Shown: in pieces, positions 35,403-44,276 of the stretch | Layout of the letters: the number at the start of each line of letters is the position of its first letter | How positions within the stretch are numbered: the stretch's first letter is position 1 | DNA from: Paenibacillus oryzisoli | Lineage (GTDB): Bacteria; Bacillota; Bacilli; Paenibacillales; NBRC-103111 | Length of the DNA: 64,000 nucleotides | Reading direction: 5' to 3' | Assembly: GCF_001653565.1 (NCBI RefSeq) | Contig: NZ_LYPB01000049.1 | Coordinates: 186,001 to 250,000 of the forward strand | Translations under genes and position numbers: made by a program | Notes under the pieces: generated by a model | Databases searched by the model: none | The model's input: only the letters and a program-made list of their open reading frames with translations | What the model was told of the DNA's origin: nothing

Positions 35403-35625
35403 CTTGCAAAATTTCTACATAATTTGTTAAAGTTGAAAAATTCGTTAATACACCTATTGCGCATAAGATAAGAGCCCTTGAAGTTTTAGTCGAACGCGAC
35501 AAATGGGTTTGTAAGCTACTAACCACACCCCATGTCTTTGGTGTAAGCCATTTGCGTTCCAAGAATGCCTTCAACCATTAATCCCGTGAATTTAGCTGTA
35601 ACCTATTCTCTTCCATACCTAAAAT

Positions 35626-35653
35626 AAAGTAGACCCATGCGCAATTGCATGGG
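35626..35653 (-). terminator. weak terminator after binding protein gene
   Basis: Minus strand CCCATGC and GCATGGG pair around AATTGC, followed by TCTACTTTATTTT. It lies ~55 bp past the binding protein stop. Confidence 0.55.
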
Positions 35654-35706
35654 CCTCTCACAGAACAGAATGTCAGACTGTCTAACAATTATTAGTCATC
35701 CCGCTG

Positions 35707-37320
35707 CTATTTCTTATTCAATTTGTCATAAATAGCTTTGCCGTCTTTGGTAAACCAATCCTGCGACGCTTTAATGACATCTTGTCTGCCAGCTGCGTCC
35801 GCTTTTTTGAAATACTCATCCAATGCCGTCAGAGGTAATGCCCCGTTGATGATTTTGGCAATATATTCATTTCTCAGGTCGATCAACGCTCTTCCTTTGG
35901 CAAGTTCAACTTCCGTCTGCGGTCTGTATTGGTTGATATTGAATGCTGTCAACTGTGCGCCTGCTTGGGCAAAGCTTTTCATAGCTGGCTCATATCCTCC
36001 AAGCAATGCGTTAGGCAACCAAATGTCCGGTGTATTCCACATTCTGTAATACAGTTTATAGATGATTTGATCATAAGCAGGTTTCTTCGGAGTCAGGGCA
36101 CCATTGACCATGTCATAGTGAACGCCTTCCTTACCGAAATTCACAAACTTCTGCAGATCCTTATCTTTCAAATAGGTGTTCAGTAAATCTACAGCTTCAT
36201 TCACATTTTTCGAGCTTTTCGGAATGATGTAGAAGTTGGATACTGGTGCAGGCATTGTATAACCTTTCTGACCGTCTTTCCCTTCTACTGTAGGCAAGAA
36301 GCTCAACTTCGCATTAGCATCTGCTTTATTTAAGCCTGCTTGGTAGGTCGCTGGGTCCCAGTAACCTGCAAACACAGTAGCTGCTTTCCCTGACGACATC
36401 TTCTCTGTCACTTGCTGTGTTTTGTTGAATAAGTACTCGTTGTCAATCAAACCTTCTTTGTAGAGCTTGTTCAGGTAGGTCAGCAAATCCTTCAGATTCA
36501 CATCTTGTGCATCAACCAATTTGCCATCCCTTACGATGAAAGGAACAGCGAGGTTATTGATGCCGGACATTCCGAAAGCTGCGGTAATGACATCAAGTCC
36601 ATCCAGCGGATTCCCGTTATTGCCAGCTGCTGCTACATAAGGTATGGTTCCTTTGCCGCTTGGATCTTTATCCTTCAACGTTTTCAAGAACGTGTATAAT
36701 TCATCCAAATTCTTAGGTGCCTTCAATCCCAATTTATCCATCCAGTCCTGTCTTGCTAGAAATCCTGAGCCAAGATCAACGTTTTCGAATTTCTGAAAAG
36801 GAGGAACCGGAATCGCATATTTCTTCCCTTCCAAGGATACAGCCGTCCATGCGTTCTCCGTTACTAATTTATCGACTTCGCTACCATATTGCTTGATGGC
36901 ATCGTCCACTGGCAGTAGAGCTCCCTGTGCGCTGAAACGTTTGAAAATATTGAGATCGCTCGTATAAATCAGATCATACACATCACCAGAAGCAAACATC
37001 AAATTGTACGTATCCAATTGATTAGCTGCCGGAATGACATTCCATTCTATATTGGTGTAACCCGTTTTCTCTTTGATCATGTTTAGGAATTGATTATCAT
37101 TTGCGCTTGCTCCTTGCTCGTAGCCCTTGACTCCTGCATTATCGGGAACGGCGATTCTAATTTTGGCCGCCTTATTCAGCTTTGGTCCCTGTGTAGCAGA
37201 AGCCACTTTCGTTTCCTTGCTTTCTGGTGTCGCCTCTTTACTACAACCAACAAGTGCTACCGATGCTGCAACTGCGACTACTAAAGTTGTCGTTGACCAT
37301 TTTTTTAATTTTGTACGCAT
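35707..37320 (-). CDS. extracellular sugar-binding lipoprotein of Lpl-type ABC importer
   Basis: A 537-aa lipoprotein: signal peptide, lipobox ALVGC (C26), linker, then a family-1 solute-binding fold (VYDLIYTSDLN; PKKPAYDQIIYKLYYRMW). It is last in an operon of LplB-like permease, LplC-like permease and binding protein. A YesM/YesN pair lies directly upstream, the usual sensor for such importers. Substrate unknown, probably released by the surface glycosidases encoded upstream. Confidence 0.9.
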   Translation of the reverse strand: MRTKLKKWSTTTLVVAVAASVALVGCSKEATPESKETKVASATQGPKLNKAAKIRIAVPDNAGVKGYEQGASANDNQFLNMIKEKTGYTNIEWNVIPAANQLDTYNLMFASGDVYDLIYTSDLNIFKRFSAQGALLPVDDAIKQYGSEVDKLVTENAWTAVSLEGKKYAIPVPPFQKFENVDLGSGFLARQDWMDKLGLKAPKNLDELYTFLKTLKDKDPSGKGTIPYVAAAGNNGNPLDGLDVITAAFGMSGINNLAVPFIVRDGKLVDAQDVNLKDLLTYLNKLYKEGLIDNEYLFNKTQQVTEKMSSGKAATVFAGYWDPATYQAGLNKADANAKLSFLPTVEGKDGQKGYTMPAPVSNFYIIPKSSKNVNEAVDLLNTYLKDKDLQKFVNFGKEGVHYDMVNGALTPKKPAYDQIIYKLYYRMWNTPDIWLPNALLGGYEPAMKSFAQAGAQLTAFNINQYRPQTEVELAKGRALIDLRNEYIAKIINGALPLTALDEYFKKADAAGRQDVIKASQDWFTKDGKAIYDKLNKK

Positions 37321-37346
37321 ATTACTTCCCCCTTTATAATAGTGAG

Positions 37347-38222
37347 CTATTGTTTTACAGCCCCAAGCGTCAACCCTGTGACAAAATATTTTTGTAGGAA
37401 TGGATACACGAGTAGAATCGGTATGGAAGAAACGAAAATGGCTGCGGCCCTGAATGTCTCAGAGGCAATATTGGCCAATTGTTCGGGATTCTCCATCCCG
37501 TTCTTGTTGGAAGCTGCCACGACATTTTGCAAGAATAAAGGCAAGACCTGAACTTCTTTTTTCGTTAAATACATTAAAGGGTCCATATAGTTGTTCCATA
37601 TCCCTACCGCGCTAAAAATGGCGACTGTCGCAAGCAAAGGCTTGGAGATCGGAAGCATGATGCGGAACAGGATGGTCAGATTTCCAGCTCCGTCTATTCT
37701 CGCTGATTCCTCTAAACTGTGAGGCAACGACTCAAAGTAATTTCGCACTAGAATCAAGTTGAAAGCGCTAACCATCCCAGGAATAACAAGCACCCACAGA
37801 TGATTTATTAATCCTGTATTTTTAATAACCATATACGTAGGAATCATTCCCCCGTTGAACAACATCGTGAACACATACAGAATATTGATGGCCTTACGAC
37901 CTACCAAATCCCTCTTCGCGATGGCGTACCCGACACAGGCTGTAAAAAACACTTGAACGGCTGTACCAATAACGGCTACAAACAAGCTGTTCGTAAACGC
38001 AGTGCGAAAATCAACGCCTGACAGCAACACTTTATAGGCTTGTAACTGAAAGCCCATTGGCCATAAGCCTACTTGACCGCTGACGACGTAAGCTTCTTCA
38101 CTAACCGATTTTGCTAAAAGTGTGATGAACGGTAGGACGCAAATGAGACCTACTGTTATCAACAATGTGTAATTAACAACCGTAAAAACCTTTTCCCCGG
38201 TCTTCATCCTCTTGTCAAACAA
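37347..38222 (-). CDS. sugar ABC transporter permease, LplC/MalG-type
   Basis: A 291-aa permease with six predicted helices, EAA loop (LEESARIDGAGNLTILFRI) and C-terminal LTLGAVKQ. The best start is TTG at 38222 with GAGGAG nine bases upstream; the ATG five codons later sits directly on AAGAGG and is less likely. It lies 27 bp after the LplB-like gene. Confidence 0.9.
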   Translation of the reverse strand: MFDKRMKTGEKVFTVVNYTLLITVGLICVLPFITLLAKSVSEEAYVVSGQVGLWPMGFQLQAYKVLLSGVDFRTAFTNSLFVAVIGTAVQVFFTACVGYAIAKRDLVGRKAINILYVFTMLFNGGMIPTYMVIKNTGLINHLWVLVIPGMVSAFNLILVRNYFESLPHSLEESARIDGAGNLTILFRIMLPISKPLLATVAIFSAVGIWNNYMDPLMYLTKKEVQVLPLFLQNVVAASNKNGMENPEQLANIASETFRAAAIFVSSIPILLVYPFLQKYFVTGLTLGAVKQ

Positions 38223-38249
38223 AGCTATTTGCTCCTCTCTGCCTCTTAT

Positions 38250-39218
38250 TTACCATATCCCTCGGTTCGAATACTTCCGACTAATCTTATTGGCCGTAAC
38301 CATCAATGTAAATCCGATAATGGATACGAACAAACCAACTGCCGTTGTATAGCTGTAACTACCATTCTGGATTCCTTCCCGGTACACGTAGGTTCCAATG
38401 ACATCCCCAACACCGTAAACAAGAGGATTATACAGGAGTAATACCTGTTCCGTATCGCTGCCCAATAAGGTAGACACCCTTAGAATAATAATGAATACGA
38501 TCGTACTGGCTATGCCTGGGAGCGTAATATGCCATGTTTGTCTGAGCTTACCCGCACCATCAACGCTGGACGCGGCGTACAGATCAGGATCGATAGACGT
38601 TAAAGCGGCCAAGTAAATGATGGCGCTCCAACCGGTTTCTTTCCAAGCTGTTGATGCAACGAGAACACTTCGGAAGTAACTATCATCACCAAGGAACGCT
38701 ATCGGCGAGATATTAAATACCTTTAGCATCGCATTGATAATACCTGTACTTGGGGAGAGGATATCCACAAAGATTCCTGCGATAACAACCCATGACAGAA
38801 AATGAGGCAGATAGGTAAGCGTTTGCGTCATCCGTTTGACAAAGCCCGTCCTAACTTCATTCAATAACAGCGCCAAGATAATAGGCAATGGAAACTGAAA
38901 AATAAATTTGAATAGATTAATCAGCATCGTATTGCTCAACACACTAAAAAACTTTGGATCCGATAACAATGTTCGAAAATGCGTTAATCCTACCCACTTA
39001 CTATCCAGTATGCCATCAAATACCCGATAGTTCTTAAATGCAATGACGATCCCCAGCATCGGGACATAGCTGTAAATCAAAAGCACCAGTAAGGGGATCG
39101 AAATAATCAGATATAAATCTAGATTATGAACGATTCTTGCCTTCAGGCGATTTTTTGTCTTGGGGATCACACCTGCGTCTAGTGAATCTATCGTGTGGGA
39201 GGGTGTAATCTTTGCCAT
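38250..39218 (-). CDS. sugar ABC transporter permease, LplB/MalF-type
   Basis: A 322-aa permease with the YSYVPMLGIVIAFKNYRVFD segment and EAA loop (DPDLYAASSVDGAGKLRQ). First gene of the transporter operon. Its promoter region carries a 45-bp box that recurs before the 1671-aa glycosidase gene, so both are likely switched by the same activator. ATG has AGGTGATGAA upstream. Confidence 0.92.
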   Translation of the reverse strand: MAKITPSHTIDSLDAGVIPKTKNRLKARIVHNLDLYLIISIPLLVLLIYSYVPMLGIVIAFKNYRVFDGILDSKWVGLTHFRTLLSDPKFFSVLSNTMLINLFKFIFQFPLPIILALLLNEVRTGFVKRMTQTLTYLPHFLSWVVIAGIFVDILSPSTGIINAMLKVFNISPIAFLGDDSYFRSVLVASTAWKETGWSAIIYLAALTSIDPDLYAASSVDGAGKLRQTWHITLPGIASTIVFIIILRVSTLLGSDTEQVLLLYNPLVYGVGDVIGTYVYREGIQNGSYSYTTAVGLFVSIIGFTLMVTANKISRKYSNRGIW

Positions 39219-39250
39219 TTCATCACCTCAACTCCTCGTTGTATAGCTTT

Positions 39251-39320
39251 ATTTTACGTAAATAAGCCTATCAACCACAACAGGACAGAAGTAAGATATC
39301 ACTGACAAAAATACGGATTA
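39251..39320 (-). promoter_or_regulatory. promoter with shared activator box, copy A
   Basis: Minus strand TTGTGG (39280-39275), 18-bp spacer, TAAAAT (39256-39251). Directly upstream (39276-39320) is a box in which 25 bases are identical to copy B at 49.4 kb, including GATATCTTACTTCTGTCC and the preceding TTTTGTCA. It abuts the kinase stop. Confidence 0.6.
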
Positions 39321-41096
39321 TACGCTCCCCGAAGCCTTTAGTTTAGCGACTACACGGCAGCCACTGCCAGGCTCGCTGTGAAACTGTAGGCCACATTCCT
39401 CACCATAATAGACTTGTATACGCTGATGCACATTCTTCACGCCATATCCTCTACTCTCGGTTTCAAAGAGTTGCTGCAGCCGCTCCCCCGTTATCCCCAC
39501 GCCATCATCTATAACCTCTAAATACATATAGGCTTCTTCCCGATAAGCTCGGACGGCAACCGTTCCAGCCTTCCCTTTTTTGGGCCTGATTCCATGAATA
39601 ACTGCGTTTTCGACTAGCGGTTGCAGAATCATTTTGATCATAATCATCTGTTCCAGACCTTCCTCAACGTCCGTTATGAACTGGATAGCCCCTCGATAGC
39701 GGTAATTAATAATGTGCATATAGTTACTAACTTCCATCATTTCTTCGGCGACGCTAATATGTTCCTTGCCTTCATTCAGACTGAGCCTCAGAAACTTCGC
39801 AAGTGATTCCGTCAATTCCGCAATTTCCTTAGCGTCGATTCGCAGGGCACTCCATTGAATAATATCCAAGGTGTTATACAAAAAGTGCGGGTTAATCTGC
39901 GCATACAGCAGCTTCATTTCCGCTTCTTGCTTGCTGATTTGTGCTTGATATACCTCTTCGATAAGAGCTTTAATTCGCGTACTCATCTTATTAAAAGAGC
40001 GCTGTAATCGCGCGTACTCATCATTTCCTCGAATGTTGTCCTCCGTCTCAAAGTTCCCTTTTTCCGCATGTTTGATGAGCTTGACTAACTTTTTCAACCG
40101 TTTGGTAATACTTCCTGAAATGATGAAGGCCGTAATAATCGCTATAATCGAGACTACCCCTGCCAAGCCGAGCATAAAGTTCTGAATCCACCTACTGTTC
40201 ATCCCTAGATGCTTCTCCGTCATGAGTAGTGCAATTTGCCAATCCAGACCCTTCGCCTTGCTGAAAACAGCATAATTCGTTCTCTCCGCAGGTCCGAAAC
40301 TAGCAATCCCTTCTTCTTCTTCCGGCAAAGACTTCAGAAAGAGGTCGCTTACACCGCTGCCCCCTGCGAGTAATTGTGTTTGTCCAATTCGCTTGTTAGG
40401 GGACATGACCAGTGTTTCCGCGCCATCCGGAAGCCGAATATCATTCAGAATAGACCAGATAAATTTGGCATCCAGCTCAATCATCACATAGCCAAGAACG
40501 TACTGGAATCGATTGATATCCTTGATTTCTTTAATAAAGAGAACCTCGTCATTTTGAACGATGCTCAAATGTTCCACGTCACTGGCATAGAACCATTTCT
40601 CTTTGATTGTGCCATCCAATAGTGGCTTTAGACCTCCTTCACGTTGAAGCTGGTCTATGCCAAAAAAATTAGGACTTGCCGAAACGAAAGTTGGATTCCC
40701 TTTCATGAAATAGCTAACCTTGAGCACATTGCTCTTGCCCACGTAATTGCTCACATTTTTGTTAAGCAGATTGAAAAAATCGATTACTTCACCCGACGTC
40801 AAAGCTCGTTCAGATACCGTTCTAAGAATTTGTTGAATATCATAGTTGCTTTGCGTCAGATCAGCAATGTTATAGGCAGTTTCGATGCCGAACGCAATGT
40901 TTTTCTCTGCTTGCTTCAAAGTTTCCAAGTAGGCATTGCCTGTCTGCTCAACCACTGATTTATGAATCGTAATATAGGAAAAGTAGACCAATACCATTAC
41001 CGGAATAATAATGAGAATTAAATAAGAAATGACCAGCTTGGTTCGCAAGTTGATGTTATAGTACATGCCGCTAAGCTTATTTAGCACGGTTCTCAT
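39318..41096 (-). CDS. YesM-type sensor histidine kinase
   Basis: A 592-aa membrane kinase: helices at about 21-42 and 306-328 around an extracellular Cache-like sensor, HAMP linker, His_kinase domain with H404 in AQINPHFLYNTL, and HATPase motifs VENAVIHG and DDGVGITG. It overlaps the response regulator stop by 4 bp (ATGA), so the regulator is made first, then the kinase. It should phosphorylate that regulator in response to sugar and so control the adjacent importer and perhaps the surface enzymes. Confidence 0.93.
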   Translation of the reverse strand: MRTVLNKLSGMYYNINLRTKLVISYLILIIIPVMVLVYFSYITIHKSVVEQTGNAYLETLKQAEKNIAFGIETAYNIADLTQSNYDIQQILRTVSERALTSGEVIDFFNLLNKNVSNYVGKSNVLKVSYFMKGNPTFVSASPNFFGIDQLQREGGLKPLLDGTIKEKWFYASDVEHLSIVQNDEVLFIKEIKDINRFQYVLGYVMIELDAKFIWSILNDIRLPDGAETLVMSPNKRIGQTQLLAGGSGVSDLFLKSLPEEEEGIASFGPAERTNYAVFSKAKGLDWQIALLMTEKHLGMNSRWIQNFMLGLAGVVSIIAIITAFIISGSITKRLKKLVKLIKHAEKGNFETEDNIRGNDEYARLQRSFNKMSTRIKALIEEVYQAQISKQEAEMKLLYAQINPHFLYNTLDIIQWSALRIDAKEIAELTESLAKFLRLSLNEGKEHISVAEEMMEVSNYMHIINYRYRGAIQFITDVEEGLEQMIMIKMILQPLVENAVIHGIRPKKGKAGTVAVRAYREEAYMYLEVIDDGVGITGERLQQLFETESRGYGVKNVHQRIQVYYGEECGLQFHSEPGSGCRVVAKLKASGSV

Positions 41097-42187
41097 AGCA
41101 TTTTCTCCCGATATTCCATAGGGTTGACGCCCACGACCTTCTTGAATATTTTGGTAAAATAATGCGTATCTTGGTACCCAACTTGATTGGCTACTTCATA
41201 TATTTTAATAGAGGCGTCCTTAAGTAGCTCCTGCGCCTTCTTTAATCGTACATGCGTGATATAATCATTAATCGTGTGACCTGTTTCTTTCTTGAATAAC
41301 GTTTGAAGATGCCCGGGAGACATGAATACTTCCGCCGCCAGTTGCCCAATCGTGAGATTCTGATAGTAAATTTTATGAATAATACCCTCAACATCCCGAA
41401 TAATTCTGCGAGACTTACTGTTTCGCAACTCATTGGAAGCCGACTCCAAATAGGTCAGCTTCTCGAGCACAAACATCTCGATTTGCTGAGGGCTCTGCAT
41501 CGTTCTGAATTGGTGCAGGGACTCTTTCACTTCTTGTGCTATGGCAGAATCAATATGCATGGATGCTTTGCGTATGGCTTTAATCAGAAGCTCAGAGCAG
41601 ATGGTCGTTAGGAAAAGCATGCTTTCCATCTTTAATTGCCGAATTGTAATAAAGAGTTGCTGCACCTCTTCAGTCAGTGCTTCCGTTTGCCCCGTGCTGC
41701 ACATTCCTACAATCTTCTCTATGGAATCCACGATTACGGGCAGCCCTGTAGATGAGATACTCCCTGAATAATATTGACTGACGTCGTCTTTCAGTTGCTT
41801 CTCGGCTCTTTCTTTATCCAACTTCGTGACAACTTTGGCGACTACCTGCTTTAATTCCTCTCGATTAAACGGTTTCAATATATAATCGATGGCATCCAAT
41901 TTAATTGAAGCCTTCACATACTGAATGTCTTGATGAGCGCTAATCATAATTACCATGACAGCAGGCTGCTCAAGTTTCAACTTGTCGATTAATGTGATAC
42001 CGTCCATCACAGGCATCACGACATCGGTAATTACGATATCCGGCCTCAGATCACGTGCAACAAGCAGCGCCTCCGCCCCGTCTTCTGCTTCACCTACAAT
42101 CTCGATACCTAGACGATCCCAGTCGATGAGATCTCGCAGTCCTTCCCTCGAAATATAATCGTCATCGACAAGCATCATTGTATACAT
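41093..42187 (-). CDS. YesN-type response regulator, AraC output
   Basis: A 364-aa response regulator: receiver domain with D55 in IVITDVVMPVMDG, linker, and a C-terminal AraC double helix-turn-helix (LTIGQLAAEVFMSPGHLQTL; IYEVANQVGYQDTHYFTKIF). ATG with GGAGG upstream. It forms an operon with the following kinase and is the leading candidate to bind the shared box before the permease operon and the 1671-aa glycosidase gene. Confidence 0.93.
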   Translation of the reverse strand: MYTMMLVDDDYISREGLRDLIDWDRLGIEIVGEAEDGAEALLVARDLRPDIVITDVVMPVMDGITLIDKLKLEQPAVMVIMISAHQDIQYVKASIKLDAIDYILKPFNREELKQVVAKVVTKLDKERAEKQLKDDVSQYYSGSISSTGLPVIVDSIEKIVGMCSTGQTEALTEEVQQLFITIRQLKMESMLFLTTICSELLIKAIRKASMHIDSAIAQEVKESLHQFRTMQSPQQIEMFVLEKLTYLESASNELRNSKSRRIIRDVEGIIHKIYYQNLTIGQLAAEVFMSPGHLQTLFKKETGHTINDYITHVRLKKAQELLKDASIKIYEVANQVGYQDTHYFTKIFKKVVGVNPMEYREKML

Positions 42188-42304
42188 GGGCAGAACCTCC
42201 TAGGGAATTCAAGCGTGTTCTCTTGATTGTAGCTTACTCCCCTAGATTTGCTCAATCACAATATAGGGTAAACGTAGGGAAGCAACACTTATTGGATGAT
42301 CAGC

Positions 42305-44131
42305 TTACTCGTTCATGAACGAAAGCTTAATCAACATACGTTTCAGCATGACAGCTGCTTCGGCACGTGTCGCTGGTTGAGAAGGTCGTATTCTGTGCTC
42401 CTGATCCCCTGTAATGATACCGAGTCCCACCATCCCTTCAATAGCGGCTTTAGACCAGTCGTTCAGTTGTTCCCCCTCTAGCAGTTGAATTGATTGGGGA
42501 GGTGAATCGTATTTATATCCCGTCAGGTGAATCGCACGATCTAGCATAACGGCAAGTTCTTCCCGCGTTACGAATGCATCTGGACGAAATAATCCTCCAT
42601 CATAGCCTTCCATTAGGCCGAATGAAACCGCTTTACGAAAAGATGCAGAATACCAAGCAGATGGGTCTACATCACTGAAGGTCGTGCGGACATCTTTCTC
42701 TGGCAGGGCAAACGCATCCGTTAGCAGCTTCGCGAACTCAGCTCTAGTTATGGCATCATCCGGGCGGAATCGGCCCTCTGAATCCCCATTCACGAGCAAG
42801 CGGCCTGCCATGACTTCAATGTGACGTTCGGACCAGTGTCCGCTCAAGTCTGCGAATGTTCGGCTCCCCGTAATAAGCCCGTAAGTACTATTGCCCATAC
42901 GTTGGATGAGTGCCACGTAAGAGCCATCCGGTTGCTTCACGAATAGGGTTGGAACTGGGGCCATGGTGCCATCTGGAAGGAATAGAACAGCTGCCGTTTG
43001 CTCTGGATCCAGTTGCCTAGCCGGTAATGTTCGAGCGGCAAACGCACTATCATAGTCATGCAGCTCAGTTATTTGACCTGAGGAAAGTTGGATTGAAACG
43101 GAGAAATCCACTGGCGCACCCGTGAGTGTAAAGCCTTCTGCTGCAACACGTGTACCAATCGCCTGTATTTGTTCTTCTGTAACGGTCGCCATCGCTATCG
43201 TTACCTTCGAATTCGCATCCAGTTTAAGTTGATTAATTGGCAATTTATACATGCCTACGGAGCTCGAAATAACGAGAGAACCACTTCCACCGCTTGCAGA
43301 TAGGATTGCTTGAAGAACTTCGGAGGGGATATCCACCGAAACGGACGAAGACTCCTTCGTGGGAATCGTGATAACGAACGTTGATGTTTCCTTAGAGGAT
43401 TCCTGAATCTCTTGCAGAACTTGTGTCATATTCAAGACAGCATGTACACGATTCCCTGATTCGGAAGTGACCCTAACCGCTTGTTCAGACACTTGCATGG
43501 TTTGAGCAGGATTCGTAATTATAGCGACTTCCGGGGCTACAGTGGCAGGTTCTTTCCCAGCTCCTTCCGCTCTAGGCGCACTTACGCCTCCTGTACTTCC
43601 AGTACTTCCTGTATCATCAAGACTAGATTCAGAACGAGCTTGAGCCCGAAATGAACGATCCGGCGTTACGGCAACTTCCTGCAAACTGCGGTTTGCAATC
43701 TTGAGCGATTGCCAGCTGACCTCCGTCTCCCCTTCTTGGAGCACATTAAAAGTAAGCTGGGCCATTCTCACGATACCATTGAGGGACTGTTCATTGCCCG
43801 CCTCTGACCATGCAAGAATAATAGTCCCTTCACCACCATCAGGTTTCAACAGATTGCCGTTTGAGGCTCCATCTGCACGAATCAGCTTAACTTTCAGTGG
43901 GTCATAACGAAATATGGCTTCGAAGGCGAATACCTCCGAAACCTGCGCTGTCGCAGTTACCGTGAAACTCCCACCAACCACTGGGCTTGCATTACCTGAT
44001 AGGGTAAAAGCGGATGCCGCTGGCAACGTATTGGCATGTGCTGGGAATGGGGCTATAAGCATGCACAGCAGCACAAAAATATATAAGGGAATCCTCATTT
44101 TCCAACGCTTCGAATTATAAATTGCAATCAT
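42305..44131 (-). CDS. cohesin-like, SLH-anchored surface protein
   Basis: A 608-aa secreted protein. After a signal peptide (PLYIFVLLCMLIAPFPAHA) comes a cohesin-like beta domain of ~130 residues (VFAFEAIFRYDPLKVKLIRA; NGIVRMAQLTFNVL), a Gly/Ser/Thr linker, a ~190-residue module also seen in two other surface proteins here, and three SLH repeats (ITRAEFAKLL; FVTREELAVMLDRAI; PATRAEAAVMLKRM). SLH domains bind pyruvylated wall polymer, so it is held on the cell surface. ATG at 44131 with AAAGGAG upstream is chosen over earlier frame starts. One cohesin plus SLH is the layout of an anchoring scaffoldin; the adjacent 1671-aa enzyme ends in a dockerin-like module. Confidence 0.8.
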   Translation of the reverse strand: MIAIYNSKRWKMRIPLYIFVLLCMLIAPFPAHANTLPAASAFTLSGNASPVVGGSFTVTATAQVSEVFAFEAIFRYDPLKVKLIRADGASNGNLLKPDGGEGTIILAWSEAGNEQSLNGIVRMAQLTFNVLQEGETEVSWQSLKIANRSLQEVAVTPDRSFRAQARSESSLDDTGSTGSTGGVSAPRAEGAGKEPATVAPEVAIITNPAQTMQVSEQAVRVTSESGNRVHAVLNMTQVLQEIQESSKETSTFVITIPTKESSSVSVDIPSEVLQAILSASGGSGSLVISSSVGMYKLPINQLKLDANSKVTIAMATVTEEQIQAIGTRVAAEGFTLTGAPVDFSVSIQLSSGQITELHDYDSAFAARTLPARQLDPEQTAAVLFLPDGTMAPVPTLFVKQPDGSYVALIQRMGNSTYGLITGSRTFADLSGHWSERHIEVMAGRLLVNGDSEGRFRPDDAITRAEFAKLLTDAFALPEKDVRTTFSDVDPSAWYSASFRKAVSFGLMEGYDGGLFRPDAFVTREELAVMLDRAIHLTGYKYDSPPQSIQLLEGEQLNDWSKAAIEGMVGLGIITGDQEHRIRPSQPATRAEAAVMLKRMLIKLSFMNE

Positions 44132-44157
44132 TTCCATGCTCCTTTGCACAAAATAAA

Positions 44158-44210
44158 CGACTACTCCGTCCTTCACGGACGTCTCCTAGTACCACCCTTC
44201 GATGGTGCCT
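44158..44210 (-). promoter_or_regulatory. structured 5' leader of the cohesin-SLH gene
   Basis: On the minus strand a CACC/GGTG hairpin is followed by ACTA...TAGT enclosing CGTCC/GGACG around GTGAA, ending about 25 bp before the gene. It looks folded but matches no riboswitch I can confirm. Confidence 0.3.
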
Positions 44211-44224
44211 CGCAGGGTTCATGA

Positions 44225-44266
44225 AATAAAAGATTCGGGAGATTGGGTCTATACCCATCTCCCGAA
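44225..44266 (-). terminator. strong terminator after the 1671-aa gene
   Basis: Minus strand TTCGGGAGAT and ATCTCCCGAA pair perfectly, with GGGT/ACCC inside, and are followed by TCTTTTAT. It lies 10 bp past the stop, so the cohesin-SLH gene downstream needs its own promoter or read-through. Confidence 0.8.
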
Positions 44267-44276
44267 GTCTGGATAG

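Larger units (their letters stand above)
35265..35706. other. intergenic region of 442 bp
   Basis: Holds the promoter and operator of the large glycosidase (35314-35402) and a terminator for the opposite neighbour (35626-35653). The middle part (35405-35620) has a 64-codon minus-strand frame with no ribosome site and no recognisable domain; I see no gene there. Confidence 0.5.

Noticed and set aside
35380-35574. 64-codon minus-strand frame between the binding protein and GH106-like genes
   Set aside because: No ribosome site or recognised domain, and it overlaps the predicted operator.
44158-44210. c-di-GMP-I (GEMM) riboswitch
   Set aside because: The ACCATCGAAGGGTGG hairpin is reminiscent, but the conserved GACGCAAAGCC core and the second helix are missing.
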